A DNA stretch of 64,000 nt from Cryptomeria japonica (lineage: Eukaryota; Streptophyta; Pinopsida; Cupressales; Cupressaceae). The stretch spans positions 608,954,677 through 609,018,676 of the forward strand of contig NC_081405.1 in assembly GCF_030272615.1 (NCBI RefSeq). The letters are read 5' to 3'. This document shows, one piece after another, positions 48,768 through 61,857 of the stretch (positions are counted from its first letter, which is position 1; every line of letters starts with the position of its first letter). A model generated the notes under the pieces. It saw only the letters and a program-made list of their open reading frames with translations, searched no databases and had not been told where the DNA came from. A program made the translations under genes and the position numbers.

Positions 48768-50074
48768 TGTTGTCATTGATGTCAATATATTTCTCTATTT
48801 GTGACAGTGTTGCAATGAGTTTAGTATGTTGGTTTGTTCTTCATGTTAATGATCAGAGTTTGAGGATTAAAAGGTTTGTAGAGCATTGTGTATAGATTAT
48901 TTAGTATTATTTTCAAAGGTCCGCATGAAGATTTGTGTGAGTTATGGTTATCTGTGTTGTGGCTAGTTTTCCCATTGTTCAGTGATGCTAGAGTGTTGAG
49001 TATTTTTTATCCATATTTCTCTGCATTATAATATCTTGTTTTGCAAATTTAGAGGAATGTTTGGGACATTGATGTGTATCTTCAAGTCAAGTGGTTTGTG
49101 GTTTGGAGCTCTACAAGTTATTTTTCTACACTGACCGTTGTTGCAGTTAGTGTTTTTGAAGTTCAGTATGATGATGATATGATTCTAGTAATTTGAGTTG
49201 TTGTAGATGTTGTGGTGGTGATTCATGATGGTTGTGGATGTTTATAGATCATGTGCCTTTTGTGCTAGTGGTCTACATTGATCTTTGTGTGAGTTATTGG
49301 TGATTTTATTTGTGTGTTGGTGTTCTACATTGTTTTGGCCAACCAGATGCTTGTAGCATGTTGTGGATTTTTTTATGCATAATTCTTTGAGGTGTTTCAT
49401 ATTCAAGGTGTGTCATATGGTTTTGTTCTATGTCTTGGATGAAATTGGTTGGTCTGCATTTGATTTTGTAGCGTGTGTGGTGATATTTTTGTAATTAGGT
49501 AAACTGTGTTGAACTGACCTCATCAAGGTTGATGCCATGTATAAATAAATGTAATATCCTTGTAATTGAGTGTGTCATGAATTGTATGGATGAGAATCAA
49601 AATGCATGTGTGCTGAATGTATACATCTTTTGGAGGTAGAGAAGAAGTGTGAGAAGAAGATAGTTGTTATGTGCTTAACCGGAACTGTAGCCAGGCATTA
49701 GGAGATGCTATTTCTTTAGTTCATGATCTTCCAAATATAATCCAAATCTATTTTTAAGACAGTGAGTCTTCCCCAGGGTTGTAGCCATTGTTGTTTTTTA
49801 GCTGTGAGCTCTAGGTAGTCTGTCTAAATGCATGTGCATTTCCCATTATAATATTTCATATACTTCTAATAGAGTATCATCATATTGTGGGTAGGTTCCC
49901 ACTATTGTTTTTCCCTTGATTAGTTTTCCCACATCAAAAATCTTGGTGTTATGTGTGTTCTTGATGTGTTGTTGATTTATGCTTTCATTCTTTATAATCA
50001 GATCTGAGAATAAGTTTACTTTGTGTAAGTTTTAGAGATAGTTGATTCACCCACCCCCCCTCTTAGTTGTCTAT
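48768..50074 (+). repeat. Putative 5' LTR of the outer Copia, right copy
   Basis: Counterpart of 46-1352 with the same internal landmarks. The primer-binding-site-like sequence follows at 50075-50087. Confidence 0.5.
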
Positions 50075-50151
50075 TGGTTATCAAGCCATTTTATCAATTA
50101 GTCTCAGAGAAGGTTCCTCTGAAGAAGCTTAACCACTTGATGTGATCCAGG

Positions 50152-53100
50152 ATGGAAAATTACAAGAAGGATAGTCCGATATTTGATGGAAGTAACTACT
50201 CTCTTTGGAAGAAATACATGGAGTGTCATCTGAGATGCATTGGCAAAACTTACTGAACTATCACAAACAACAAGTATAATGTTCCTGCTAATGGACCTAC
50301 AACTCCAAAATTAATAAAGGGAGTTGAATGTAATATTAGAGCTAAGGAAGCATTGTTAATTGCCTTGACTGATTCTAAGATGACAAATGTTATGGAGCTG
50401 TTGACTGTGCATGAGATCTGGAAGAAGTTGGAAACCCTATATGAAGGTGATAGCTATGTGAAGACTACGAAATTGCAAAGCTTGAAAGGAAAGTATGAGA
50501 TGTTGAAGATGGGAAAAGATGAGAACATTACTTCTCTTATGAAGAAGGTGAATTAACTAGTGTGCAATATCAAATGGGCCAATGGAAACTTGGAAGAATA
50601 AGAGATTGTTGCTAAAGTGCTTAGATCCTCGCCTGCATCTACAAACATAAAGTTTCTGCTATTGAGGAGATCTGAACCATGACTAATGTAACCAAAGACA
50701 TGTTGATTGGTAAGCTATCAACCTTTGAACTAAGTGAGTTTGGTGATTCCCTTCCGAAGACAAAATCTGCATTCAAAGCCACTATTGTTGGAAAGGATAA
50801 GAAAAGATATGACCTCGGTGAAATTTCTTCAAGGAGGATATCAAGATATAATAAAGAGATGAAGGAAATGGGAGAGGAAGAGAAAGAGCTTGAGGAGCTT
50901 GAAGCATTGATTGCCAAAAGACTACCTAAAGGAGGTGGTAAGTATGAAGGAGAGTTGCCCCTTAAATGTTTTTCATGTAATAAGATAGGACATTTTGCCT
51001 CTAGGTGTTCGGAAAGAGTTCCTAGAAAGATTTTCAAACCTAAATTTCAAAAAAGGTTCTATTATGTTACTAATGAAGGTGTGTCAGATGATGAATCAGA
51101 TAAAGGAAATACAACTAATAATGAATGGGTGTTTATTTCTATCAAGGAAGATGATCCAATACCTATTGATTATACTAGCTGGATGAATGTGGAAAGAGCT
51201 TTGGCTACACAAGTTGGGCATAAAGATGAATGGGTGATAGACAACAGATGCTCTCGTCATATGATAGGTGATTAATGTAAGTTTTTGAGGTTGGAAAAGT
51301 ATGAAGGTGTATTGGTAAAGTTTGGAGATGATAAAACCTAGTATAATTTGTGGGAGAGGTTGTATTAGTCTTGATGCTAAGCACAATACTGATGATGTTT
51401 TGTATGTAGAAGGCCTAAAGCATAATATTATGAGTGTTGGATAGATGGTTGACAAGGGTTATGATCTTTTGTTCAAGAATGGCAAGTGTAGAATATTGGG
51501 TAGCTCCAGGATAAAGATTCTATTAGGTACAAAGATTAAAGGTTCTTTCACTTGAATAGTGTCACTAAAGGATGTTTAATTGCTCATGTTGATGAAAGTT
51601 TGTTGTGGCATAGAAGGATGTCTCATGTGAATTTTGATAGCATTGTTAAGATTATTTCTATTAAGGTTGTGAGAGATATTCCTAAGTTGATGAAACCTAC
51701 TAACCCTATATGCAAGGAATGTTTGTTAGGAAAACAAACCAAAATATATTTCAAGAGTAAGAAGCATTTTTCAAATGGATTATTACATCTTGTGCATATT
51801 GATTTGTGTCGGCCTTCTAGAGTTAGATGCTTACAAGGAGACAAATATTTCATGTTGTTGATTCAATAGTATTCAAGGATGATGTGGGTTGCTTGCTTGA
51901 GGGAGAAGTTTGAAGCTTTAGAGAAGTTAAATATTTTCAAATCTATGGTTGACACTAAGAAAGGATTGAAGCTAAAGCGCCTGAGATCTGACAGAGGTGG
52001 TAAATTCATTTTCGATGAGTTTAATACATTTTGTGAAGAGAATGGGATAAGAAGACAATTGTCTACTCCAATAAACCCTCAACAAAATGGAGTAGTGGAA
52101 AGAAAGAACATAATCATTCAAGAAGCTTCTAGGAACATGATGATTGAAGGTAATGTCTCACATATTTATTGGAGAGAAGTTGTGTGTGTTGTTGTTTACA
52201 CTCTTAACTGGGTGCATATTAAAGGTGATACCTGTAAAACCCCTTATTAATTATGGTTTGGTCATGTCCCTATTATTAAATATTTCAAAATTTTTAGAAG
52301 AATGTTATATGAGAAGAGATGAATATTTAGGAAAGTTTGATGCTAGATGTGATGAAGGAATATTTCTTGGTTATTCTAATAAAAGAAAGGCCTGCCAGTG
52401 TTATAATAAGAGACTAAAAAAGATAATTGAGACTAATAATGTCAAAGTTGATGAAAGCAATGAGAGTCAATATAGATCTTTCAGATATGATTCAAATGAT
52501 CAAAATGATAGTGCAAGAAAAGTAAAACAACCTCAAGCCCACAATCATGTTTAGATTGCTCCAGTGAATCTAGAGAATCGAGAAGAAAAAACAAGTGTAA
52601 GTATAGAAGAAAGAAATCAAGACTCTAAAATTAAAGAAAATCCTAAGACTCTTAGGTATGTAAGATTGAATCATTCAAAAAATCAGATCATAGGAGATAG
52701 AAATAAAGGTGTTCAAACTAGAAGAGGAATTGTTGCAGACAAAATTGAGTATTGTTTGATTTCTAAGATTGAACCTAAGGATGTAAATGAAGCATGTAAA
52801 GATGAACATTAGGTAAAAGAAATGGAAGAAGGATTGAAACAGATTGAAAAGAATAATACCTAGATGCTTGTTCCTAGACCTATAAAAAAAATGTAATTGG
52901 AACCAAGTGGGTCTTACTAAACAAATTGAATGAGCAAGGTGAAGTTGTTAGGAATAAAGAAAGACTTATTTGTAATGGATATTGTCAAATGGAAGGAATT
53001 GATTTTGAGGAGACTTTTCCTCAGGTGGCAAGAATTTAAGCTATTAGTTTATTTCTTAATTATGGTACTTATAAAGATTTCAAAGTTTATCATATGGATG

Positions 53101-53480
53101 TCAAGTTATCATTTCTAAATGGAAAATTGGAGGATGAGGTGTATATAGAGAAACCAGATGGATTTCAGTTGACTGATCAGAGCAATATGGTGTTCCTAGA
53201 GGTTGGTATGCCAGATTGAATAAGCATCTACTGAAGCTTGGATTTAACAAAGGTACATCTAACAATAATTTGTAATTCAAGATTGATCACGATAAAATTT
53301 TGATTGTTAAATTTTTTATTGATGACATTATTTTTGGATGAAATGATAGTTTGTGCAAAGAGTTTTCTAATTAAATGGAGAATGAATTTGACATGTCTAT
53401 GATTGGAGAGATGGAATTATTTTTGGGATTGCAAATCACTCAGTTGGAGAAAGGAATTTTATATCTAGTCCAAGTATGTT
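50152..53480 (+). pseudogene. Outer Copia gag-pol pseudogene, right copy
   Basis: Same domain order as the left copy: UBN2-type gag, zinc knuckle CFSCNKIGHFASRC (50968-51009, intact here), damaged protease, integrase (about 51600-52220) and partial RT (about 52900-53480; YVDD box reads FIDDIIFG). Compared with the left copy it keeps TGG at 52209 (left TAG) and has TAG at 52861 (left TGG). It carries a TAA near 50600 that is a TCA on the left. RT breaks off at the same AT-rich junction, so the truncation predates the duplication. Confidence 0.9.
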
Positions 53481-53654
53481 TAAAAATTAAAAATAATGGG
53501 TTCTTAGAAAAGGGCACCTAATTTTGGATCCTTTCAAAAAGGATACCCTTTTTTTAAGAAAAGAGAATCTATTTTGAAAACTTTCAAAATGGGTACCCAT
53601 TTCTATTTTAATCATTATTTTAAAACTAAATAATTTTAGGTAAGGGGTACCCAT
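53481..53654. repeat. AT-rich segment upstream of the inner Copia, right copy
   Basis: Counterpart of 4749-4920 with the same gggtaccc motifs. The target duplication 53655-53659 reads ggttt, one change from gtttt. Confidence 0.5.
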
Positions 53655-53659
53655 GGTTT

Positions 53660-54110
53660 TGTTGGTGTTAATAACTATTCCTCATGGATATTATTACACT
53701 TTACTTATATTAACTTAGGATAAGGCATCTCTTGCTAGTATGGATTTGAGAAACTTAGGGAAGTGTGCGCATAGGGATATAGCTTGTAGGAGAAATTCCA
53801 CCTTTAGTGGTCTTATTTTGCTGTTACACTCCACATTCGATGGATCATCCACCTCTTGTGGAATATTATATTATTTCTCCTACCTACCCCTATTATTTCT
53901 TACCTACCCTTGTTTCTCGTTGAGCCACATGTCATTATTGTGTGCTCATACATCCATATGGCCTTGCCTATATAAGCAAGTCTATATTCATTATATTGGT
54001 TAATCCAGTTGATCATTTGCATATTGATGAGAATACAGTTTGTTCTTGTCATTCTTTTGTCTCTATTTTATACTTTTTTATTATGCCCTTGATCTTGGCA
54101 AAATCTCACA
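53660..54110 (+). repeat. 5' LTR of the inner Copia, right copy
   Basis: 451 bp, TGTTGG...CTCACA, with a tatataagc TATA-like element near 53970. Confidence 0.94.
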
Positions 54111-54123
54111 TGGTATCAGAGCC
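54111..54123 (+). other. Primer-binding site of the inner Copia
   Basis: tggtatcagagcc, an exact match to the usual plant initiator-Met tRNA complement. Confidence 0.95.
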
Positions 54124-55748
54124 ATTGGGGCTTCATTGATTGGTTTTTGGACACATTTTGGAAGGCTTTTATTTTTGGATCTGAGGGACAAGCATTTTTT
54201 GGAGGCATCTTAGAGCATTTTCAACCTCATCATTACATCCGGGATGCCATTTCCATAAAAATTGAGTATAAACAACCTGTTTTGGCAAAAATTGTTTTTT
54301 GGGTGTGGAGGATTTTTTTGCCCAATTCGGACAGTACAGTACGAAATTTTCGGATTTAAAAAAAAATTATTTTTTTCTGAAAATTAGTTTTCCAATTTGA
54401 AAAGTTTTTTTTTCTAAACAAAATAAAATAATATAAAAAAATTCAAAAAAAAAACTGAAAGGGGGTTTTATTTTTCAAAAAAAAATAAAAAGAATTTTTT
54501 TTTTCATTTTTTGGGGGGTTTGCGACCTACCCCCCACCATACCCGTGAGCAGTGTCGGTGTTGTACTCTGTACAGACCCGCAACAGCTTCCTTGGCCACC
54601 ACGCAACCCCTGGCGATAGTTTCCCCGGGCCACTCTGTCCACCACGACCCGCAGTAGCCCCAATGGCATCGCCTCCCAGCGGTCACCGTGACCTGCAGTA
54701 GCCCAGGCGACACCGCCTCCCACCAACCACTCCGGCTCTGGTGGCATCGCCTCCCGCCTACCACTCCGGCCCCAGCGACCTCACCTCCCACCACTGGCAA
54801 CACCTCCCACTGGCCCACCGCCCTCCGTCGCCGATCGGCTAACTTCCGCCACTAGCCAGCAACCGCCAGCAACCGGGCCCTTCCACTAGCCACACAACCC
54901 ACCAGTTGGACCCGCAACCTAGTCAACATCGGGCCCACTTTCGAGTACCACATAGGCAGCCCAGTTAGAGCCACCCAAATTTTTTGCACAGTCAGCTACC
55001 ATGTAAGCGCTCAATCATCCTAGTCAATGGTGCGATGACCATTTTGACGGTCATACAGCCGTCAAATTTAACATAGTGTTTTTCTGACATCAGCCCGCAT
55101 CAACATTTTAAAAAAAAATTTAGACCCCTCTTCGTTGAGCAGTTTGGATTTTGGGGTCAACTTTGGAGGCCCATAAATTACTCAATTTCACTCCTTTTTG
55201 GGTGCATTTTCTTTTTATTTGGGATAATTTTTCATGCTCTTTGTAGTGGTGTGGTTATTTTCTAATTTTGGTGCACATGTTTTTCAAAATTTTTAGATTC
55301 TCTCAGTTGTACCTGTCCAATCCTCAATTTTGCAACTTCAAAGGCTTCGTTTGAGCTCATACGACCTCCTTTTTCAGGTGTTATTTTTTTTGAAAATGCA
55401 TGTTTTTTTGTCTACTTCCATAATATATGATCAGATTTTAGAGATTTTGAGTGGAAATTGTACTTTCAGATATTGGTCCTATTTGTCCTATTTGGTACTT
55501 GTAAATTGCTTGGATCCTAGTTTAGATCTATTGCATTATTAGTTTGAGTCTCTTTTGGCCTTATTGAGGTAGTTGTAAAATTGAAATCAGAAGTCCACTT
55601 TGCCTTTTTTTGCAAGTGGCCAATTGTACACGCACTAAGTATAAAGTGCCAAAACATCATTTTGGGGGGGTTATTTGATTAAGTGAATTTGGGGGGTGTC
55701 TTGTGTGATTGTGCCTCTCTTTCCTTGTGCTCTTTCATTTTTGTTGCA
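54124..55748 (+). other. Long untranslated leader with a GC-rich island
   Basis: 1.6 kb between primer-binding site and gag, long for a Copia element. About 54525-54965 is strikingly GC-rich in an AT-rich neighbourhood and contains diverged repeats built on gcatcgcctccc, accactccggc and gcagtagccc. Antisense frames of 90-104 codons here are Gly/Val/Trp-rich products of base composition, not recognised genes. The left copy has lost this whole region. Confidence 0.6.
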
Positions 55749-58700
55749 ATGAGTCCTAATAAATTTCAACCTTTAAGTCCACATAATTATGCATCATGGA
55801 AAATTAAAGTATGGAGCAAATTAATGGAAAAAGGTCTCACACATGACATAGATGGAACAATAGTAGCACCACCTGATCCTAAGGCTGATCCTAATGCTCA
55901 ATTTGAATGGCTCACTAAGAATTACATGGCTCTTGGAACTTTATGTAAGTATGTATCATATGACCTCATCTTTCATTTTGAGAAGTTTACTACAATCAAA
56001 GATGCTTGGGATATGTTTCAAAAATTGTATGGTCAAGTTGATGAAATCAGAGGTTACTAGATTGACAATGAGCTCACCAACTTGGATCCCAAGAGTTTTG
56101 ATACAATCCAAGATTATGTCACCAAAGCAAATGAGCTAAGAGCAAAGCTTAAGGATTGTTGAATTGACAAAAAGGATGCTTAGTTGATATTCAACTTGTT
56201 GGACAAGCTTGCACCAGAATATGCAACAATTGTGTCTAGCTTCCAAACTCATCGTTTGATAGTGGGAAGTTCCTACGTTATGCCTACATTTGATGCTTTC
56301 ATAGAAATGTTGATATTGGAACAATCTAAGTTGTTGAACATGGGGCTTCTCAAGTCTTCAAAGTCCAAGGCTTTGGTGGCTAATCAAGGGAATCAAGGAG
56401 GTCAAGGCAAAAATTCCAACAAGAAGAAGAAGCATTCTAAGTCAAAACCATAGCAGGAAAAAGGGCAATCATCCTCTCCATCACAAGGCAGTTTTTCATC
56501 CTCTTCCAAGAAGGGGACACCACCTAAGAAGGATAAACCAAACTGTGCATATTGCAGGAAGTATGGTCATGATGAGCATCGATGCCACACCAAGAAAGTT
56601 GATGAGTTGACAAATCTTCTTAAGAAAAACAACATCAACTTGCCATCCACCTACACAAAGAAGGATTCATCTCCTTCCTCTTCCTCACAGTCTAAGGGAA
56701 AAAGGCAAGCATTTGTGGCTACAATAGGTTCTTCACAATAATGGATACTTGACTCGGGTGCCTCATATCACATGGGTTCTACAAAGGAGCAATTTTCTTC
56801 ATTGGAGCCATCTAAGGTACCTCGCATTTACATAGGTGATGATACACAAGTAGAGGTTGAAGGGAAAGGTTCAGTTGACATGGATGATGGAATATTTGAG
56901 AATGTTCTTTATGTTCCTAACTTGTCTACCAACCTTCTCTCTATCTACCAAATCACTCACTATGGGAATGGGAAAAAGGTTGAGTTTACACCTGATTTAG
57001 TTGTGGTAAAGGAACTTGATGATGATGCCTTGGTTGCAGTGGGACAAGTCAATGACAACTCAAGGCTTTATTCATTCTCCCACTTTGTGCCAAGTTCTCC
57101 TTCTAGAGCCTTGCTTACTCATTCAAATTCAGAAAGTAAGCTATGGCATGAGCGGTTGGTTACCTCAACTACCACTATCTTCAGCAACTCAACACTAAAG
57201 ACATGGTCACAGGTCTACCTCGAATCAGTTTTTCAGAGGGTGTATGTTTAGGTTGTTCCATAGGCAAGCATCTTCAGGAGAAGTTTGATAAGGGGAAAGC
57301 TTGGAGAGCTTTGGAAGTTCTTCAACTTGTTCATAATGATGTAGCAGGTCCATTTCTACCACCTTCATTTAGCAAGGCCCACTATGTACTCACCTTCATT
57401 GATGACTACTCCTGCTTCACTCGGGTCTACTTTCTCATTCATAAGAGTGAAGTATTTGACAGATTTCAAAACTTCAAGACTCGTGTGGAGAAGCAATCCA
57501 GGAAAGTGTCAAGATTCTTCATACAGATAATGGAAGGGATTATGTGAACAAGAGACTCGAGGATTTTTGTATATTTGAGGGGATTGATCTTCATCATTCT
57601 GTAGCATACACTCCATAGTAGAATGGAGTTGCAGAACGCAAGAATAGAACTCTCAAAGAAATGGGTAGCTGTATGATACATACACGTCTCTTGATCCTGC
57701 CTTTTGGGCAAAGGCTATTAGTTGTGCCACACACATCCGGAATCGGGTTCCTCACAAACCTTTGCAAGGCGTTACTCCTTTTGAGGCTTGGGATAGTAGG
57801 AAACTGATTGTCACACAATTCAGAGTCTTTGGGTGTCCAGCACGGGCTCGCATACCTCCACAGAAACGCAAGGCATTGGAACCTCAGAGTTGTCCTTGCA
57901 TATTTGTTAGATATCCTGAGGGTGTTAAGGCATATAGATTGATGGATTCTGAGACACATGAGGTGTTTATTGAGAGGAGTGTTCACTTTGAGGAAAGCTC
58001 TCCTAGCTTAGCCTCTCTACCTCCTCCACCTTCCTCCATTGTGGATAGTGATACTAGTGATTCAGATGATGAGACTCCTTCAACTCTGACTCGAAGGGTT
58101 ACACCTCCACAGGGTCCACTTGCAGTTGAGGAGCCTCATTCTCCACCTCCACTTAGACCTCATTGGGCTTGACAGACACTTGATTCTGCGGGTTCTCTTA
58201 TTGGGGATCCTTCAGATACATAGAGGAGTCGATTACAACATCAGGATCTTCCACATGCATTCATTTCTACCACTTCCGATCCATAGACATTTTGGGAAGC
58301 ATCAGGGGTTCCTAAGTGGGACCAAGCTATGGAGGAAGTGTATAGTTCCTTGATGAGGAACAACACATGTGATTTAGTCCATCTTCCTAAGGGGAGAAAG
58401 ATGGTTCGATGTAAGTGGATCTATCAAACCATGTTTGCAGTGGAAGGTAGTGTGGATAAGTATAAGGCTCGGCTTGTTACGAAAGGTTTCTCTTAGGTTC
58501 CAAGTGTTGACTATACTGAGACCTTTGTTCCTGTAGCCAAGATGAACTCCATTTGCTTGACACTTGCTATTGTTGCAACTCATGGTTGGGATGTACATTA
58601 GATGGATGTGAAGAGTGCTTTTCTTCATGGATCTTGATGAGGAGATTTATATGGAGTAGCCATAGGGTTTCATCCAGGATACTTCCTCAGTTTGAAGACT

Positions 58701-59770
58701 AAGGAAATCTCTCTATGGCCTTAAGCAGGCCCCCAGGGCTTGGTATGCCAAGATGCATTCCTTTCTTCTCTCAGCAGGGTTCACCATGTGTCATTCTGAT
58801 CCGAATGTCTACATTCTGCGACAGGATGACTCTCACTTGATACTTGTGCTTTATGTTGATGATTTGATCATTACAGGGAGCAACGCATCCATCATTAGTA
58901 GGGTCAAATCTACTTTCCATGATAGATTTTCTATGACTGACTTGGGTCTTTTGCACTACTTTCTCGGGATAGAGATTTCATAGTCACCTTCCGACATTAC
59001 ACTATCGCAGCCCAAGTATGCTCTTGATCTACTTGCACGCTTTCATATGTCTGATTGTAAGCCTGCATGGACTCCCTTTCTTCCAGGAGTTGAGCTTGAG
59101 GCTCAGTGTTCTTCTCCACCAGTTGATGCCAAATTGTATCATCAGCTTGTGGGTAGTCTCATCTACTTGACTCATACATGCCTTGATATGTCATTGGCAG
59201 TTGCCATGGTTTCCCACTTCATGCAAGAACCACATAAGCTTCATTGGAAAGTCACCAAACACATCGTTCATTACATCCAGGGTACACATCACTATGGGAT
59301 TCACTATGCCGTAGGCATAGGACCTTGCTTGGCGGGTTACATAGACTTTGATTGGGCTGGCGATCTTGATGATCGTAAGTCTACTTCAAGTTACAGTTTT
59401 CACCTTGGTTTAGGCCCCATTTGTTGGTAGAGCAAGAAGCAACATGTTATTGCTCTCTCTTCGACTGAGGATGAGTATCAAGGAGCTGTTGACGTAGTGA
59501 CTGAAACCATTTGGCTTCAGCAGACTCTCACAGAGTTTGGGTTCACCACTCCACAACTTACAGTTCTACATTGCGACAATCAGAGTGCTATTGCAATCTC
59601 GAAGAACCTAGTCCAGCATTAGTGGACCAAACACATCGAAATCCATATGCACTACATTCGAGAACTGATTCAAGAGCAGGTCATTGATTTGTAGTATTGT
59701 CCTACAGTGGAGCAGGTTGCAGACATATTCACCAAACCTTTCACCGAGAGTAAGTTCCAGTAGTTGTGAG
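55749..59770 (+). pseudogene. Inner Copia gag-pol pseudogene, right copy
   Basis: Gag starts at ATG 55749 (MSPNKFQPLSPHNYASWK). It includes a zinc knuckle (CAYCRKYGHDEHRC, 56544-56585), protease WILDSGASYHM (56742), the GAG-pre-integrase and integrase region (about 57140-57850, NGVAERKNRTLKEM near 57625), a Ser/Pro-rich linker (about 57990-58170), RT (about 58320-58990, YVDDLIITG near 58855), RNase H (about 59320-59630, DWAGDLDDRKST, CDNQSA) and the VADIFTKPF tail near 59723. Stops are frequent and most are TAG where family members have Gln. TAG at 58221, 58657, 59428 and 59692 are CAG in the left copy; CAG at 58822 is TAG on the left. The element is dead but its domain order is complete. Confidence 0.94.
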
Positions 59771-60046
59771 CTCTATTGGGGGTGCAGGATGTGCCATTAG
59801 GGGGGTCAGCTGACTTCTCCTTCCTCTCTTATGGGGGGAATTTTTCCTCTTTCAGGTTTTGTCCTTCTTCTTTGAGAGTCTTTTGTGCATTCATCTCTCT
59901 TTTGGGGGGGAGTATTTTCCCACTGGGTTTTCTCCCTTTCTCCATTTGTGAGAGATTGTATTGCATATTTTTGCTTGCATGTGCATATTGTACATGGGTA
60001 CCTATCATGGCCTAGTAGCCAGGACCCATCTTGCATTATTGACTTG

Positions 60047-60492
60047 TGTATTTTTAAATATTCATCATGGATATTATTACACTTTTCTTAAGTTAACTTA
60101 GGATAATGCATCTCTTCATAATTTGGATTTGAGACAGTTGGGGAAGTATGCACATAGGGATATAGCTTGTAGGAGAAATTCCACCTTTTGTGGTCTTATT
60201 TTGCTGTTACACTCCACATTCGGTGGATCATCCACCTCTTGTGGAATATTATATTATTTCTCCTACCTACCCCTCGTATTTCTTACCTACCCTTGTTTCT
60301 CATTGAGTCACATGTCATGATTGTGTGCTCGTACATCCATATGGCCTTGCCTATATAAGTAGGCCTATATTAATTGCATTGGTTAATCCAATTGATCATT
60401 TGCATATTGATAAGAATACAATTTGTTCTTGTCATTCTTTTGTCTCTCTTTTATACTTTTCATTGTGCCCTTGATCTTGGAAAAATCTCATA
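60047..60492 (+). repeat. 3' LTR of the inner Copia, right copy, start deleted
   Basis: It matches 8462-8907. A 41-bp deletion removed the polypurine tract and the first 6 bp of the LTR. The terminal CA has become TA. Confidence 0.9.
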
Positions 60493-60497
60493 GTTTT

Positions 60498-60712
60498 AAT
60501 AAATGGGTTTCCATTTTGATCTAGGTACTGGAGCTCAATGGCTAAGGAACATACTTAGCCATTTTTAAATTTTTTTACTAAGATAATTGGCTAAGAGCAC
60601 AATGGTCCATTTAGGATCTATCATATTAGATATAACTTATGGTTTAAAAGGGTGGCATGAGCTTTTAGTAGATTCCACCTGGTGAAAATGCCCCTTGAGA
60701 CATATTCATAAT
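60498..60712. other. Non-coding continuation of the insertion target, right copy
   Basis: Counterpart of 8913-9127. No gene seen. Confidence 0.5.
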
Positions 60713-61410
60713 GGTTAATATAAAATTCGAGTAGATTCCAATTCTTGTAAGCCACTTCAACAATAAACATGTTAGCCATTTGAACTTTTTGAATTAGAAG
60801 AATATCTATCGTATTATCTAGGATCTACAACATTTCAAAAGGTGTTGCTTATGTACATTATTTATAATGCTTATATTCCAAGATAGCGCTTTCATTCTTT
60901 AGATCATTTACACTTTGAACTTCGTTATCTAGTGTTGCTTACTTACACAATTCAATTTCTTTTGCCACTTCTATATAGAACATTTCTCATTTAGGTGTTC
61001 ATCATTTCCTTGAGTCACTACTTACATCTATTTTTTGTAGGCTATGTTGTTTTTCTTATTTCTTTCAATAGATATCAAAGACAAATCTTTCTTATCAAAA
61101 GGAAAAATACCTAAGGTAGTTTTTAGATAGAGCATGACTTGTATTATGTTTTGCAAGTCCATGTGAATTTATAAATATCAAACTTGTGAGCCTGGAAACT
61201 TATGAAGATCTCTCTCTCTTCTTCCTTATAATATTTTCACATACTACTATAGAGTATCATCTTATTATGGGTAGGTTCCCACCATGATTTTTCCCTTAAC
61301 CGGGTTTTCTATGTCAAAATTTTGGTGTTGTGTGTTGTGCTATCAATTTTCTTATCTTTGATGTTGCTGCAGTTTATCGGATTTGGATTTAAGGTTAACT
61401 TTCATAATTC
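60713..61410 (+). repeat. Single unit of the 698-bp sequence
   Basis: One copy only, where the left segment has two in tandem (9128-10523). The last part is Copia LTR-like. Confidence 0.9.
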
Positions 61411-61857
61411 GGTGAAAATTGATTCACCCCAACCCCCCTACTCTCAGTGTTCCTTCATTGTTGTTGGCAACAAATGAAACATTCCTAGCTTGTAGAAATT
61501 TTTGTAAAGTTTAGAGTTTTTTTAATAAAATTATGCATGATTTTTTGTTATCTTCGATGTATAAATAAAGTTGGTCTTTATATGATAGGTGATTGACAAA
61601 AGGGTTGAATTTCTTTATCTAGTAATGGCCTCTATGCACATCAACATTTTCAGGTACGTTACAAACAATAATGTGAGCATTCTTTAAACTTAGAAATAAA
61701 ATGTAGGTGACAAACATTTAGGTAAGAATGCTTCAAACTTGAAAATAAAAATGGTGCATATCCATAATTAATTTAAAATTCTATTCGAAATCTATAGCTA
61801 ACATGATTATGTCTATAATTGCTAGAGTATCTTTATCCACACACAAAAAAAACTAAT
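61411..61857. other. Copia LTR end and AT-rich DNA, right copy
   Basis: Counterpart of 10524-10970. No gene seen. Confidence 0.5.

Larger units (their letters stand above)
53660..60492 (+). mobile_element. Inner Copia LTR retrotransposon, right copy, nearly full length
   Basis: 6.8 kb: 5' LTR 53660-54110, primer-binding site 54111, long leader, gag-pol pseudogene, and a 3' LTR that lost its first 6 bp together with the polypurine tract. The 3' target duplication is gtttt at 60493-60497. Confidence 0.93.

Noticed and set aside
54475-54818. Two overlapping minus-strand frames (90 and 104 codons)
   Set aside because: They are open because the DNA is GC-rich and repetitive; no domain, and the region is a retroelement leader.
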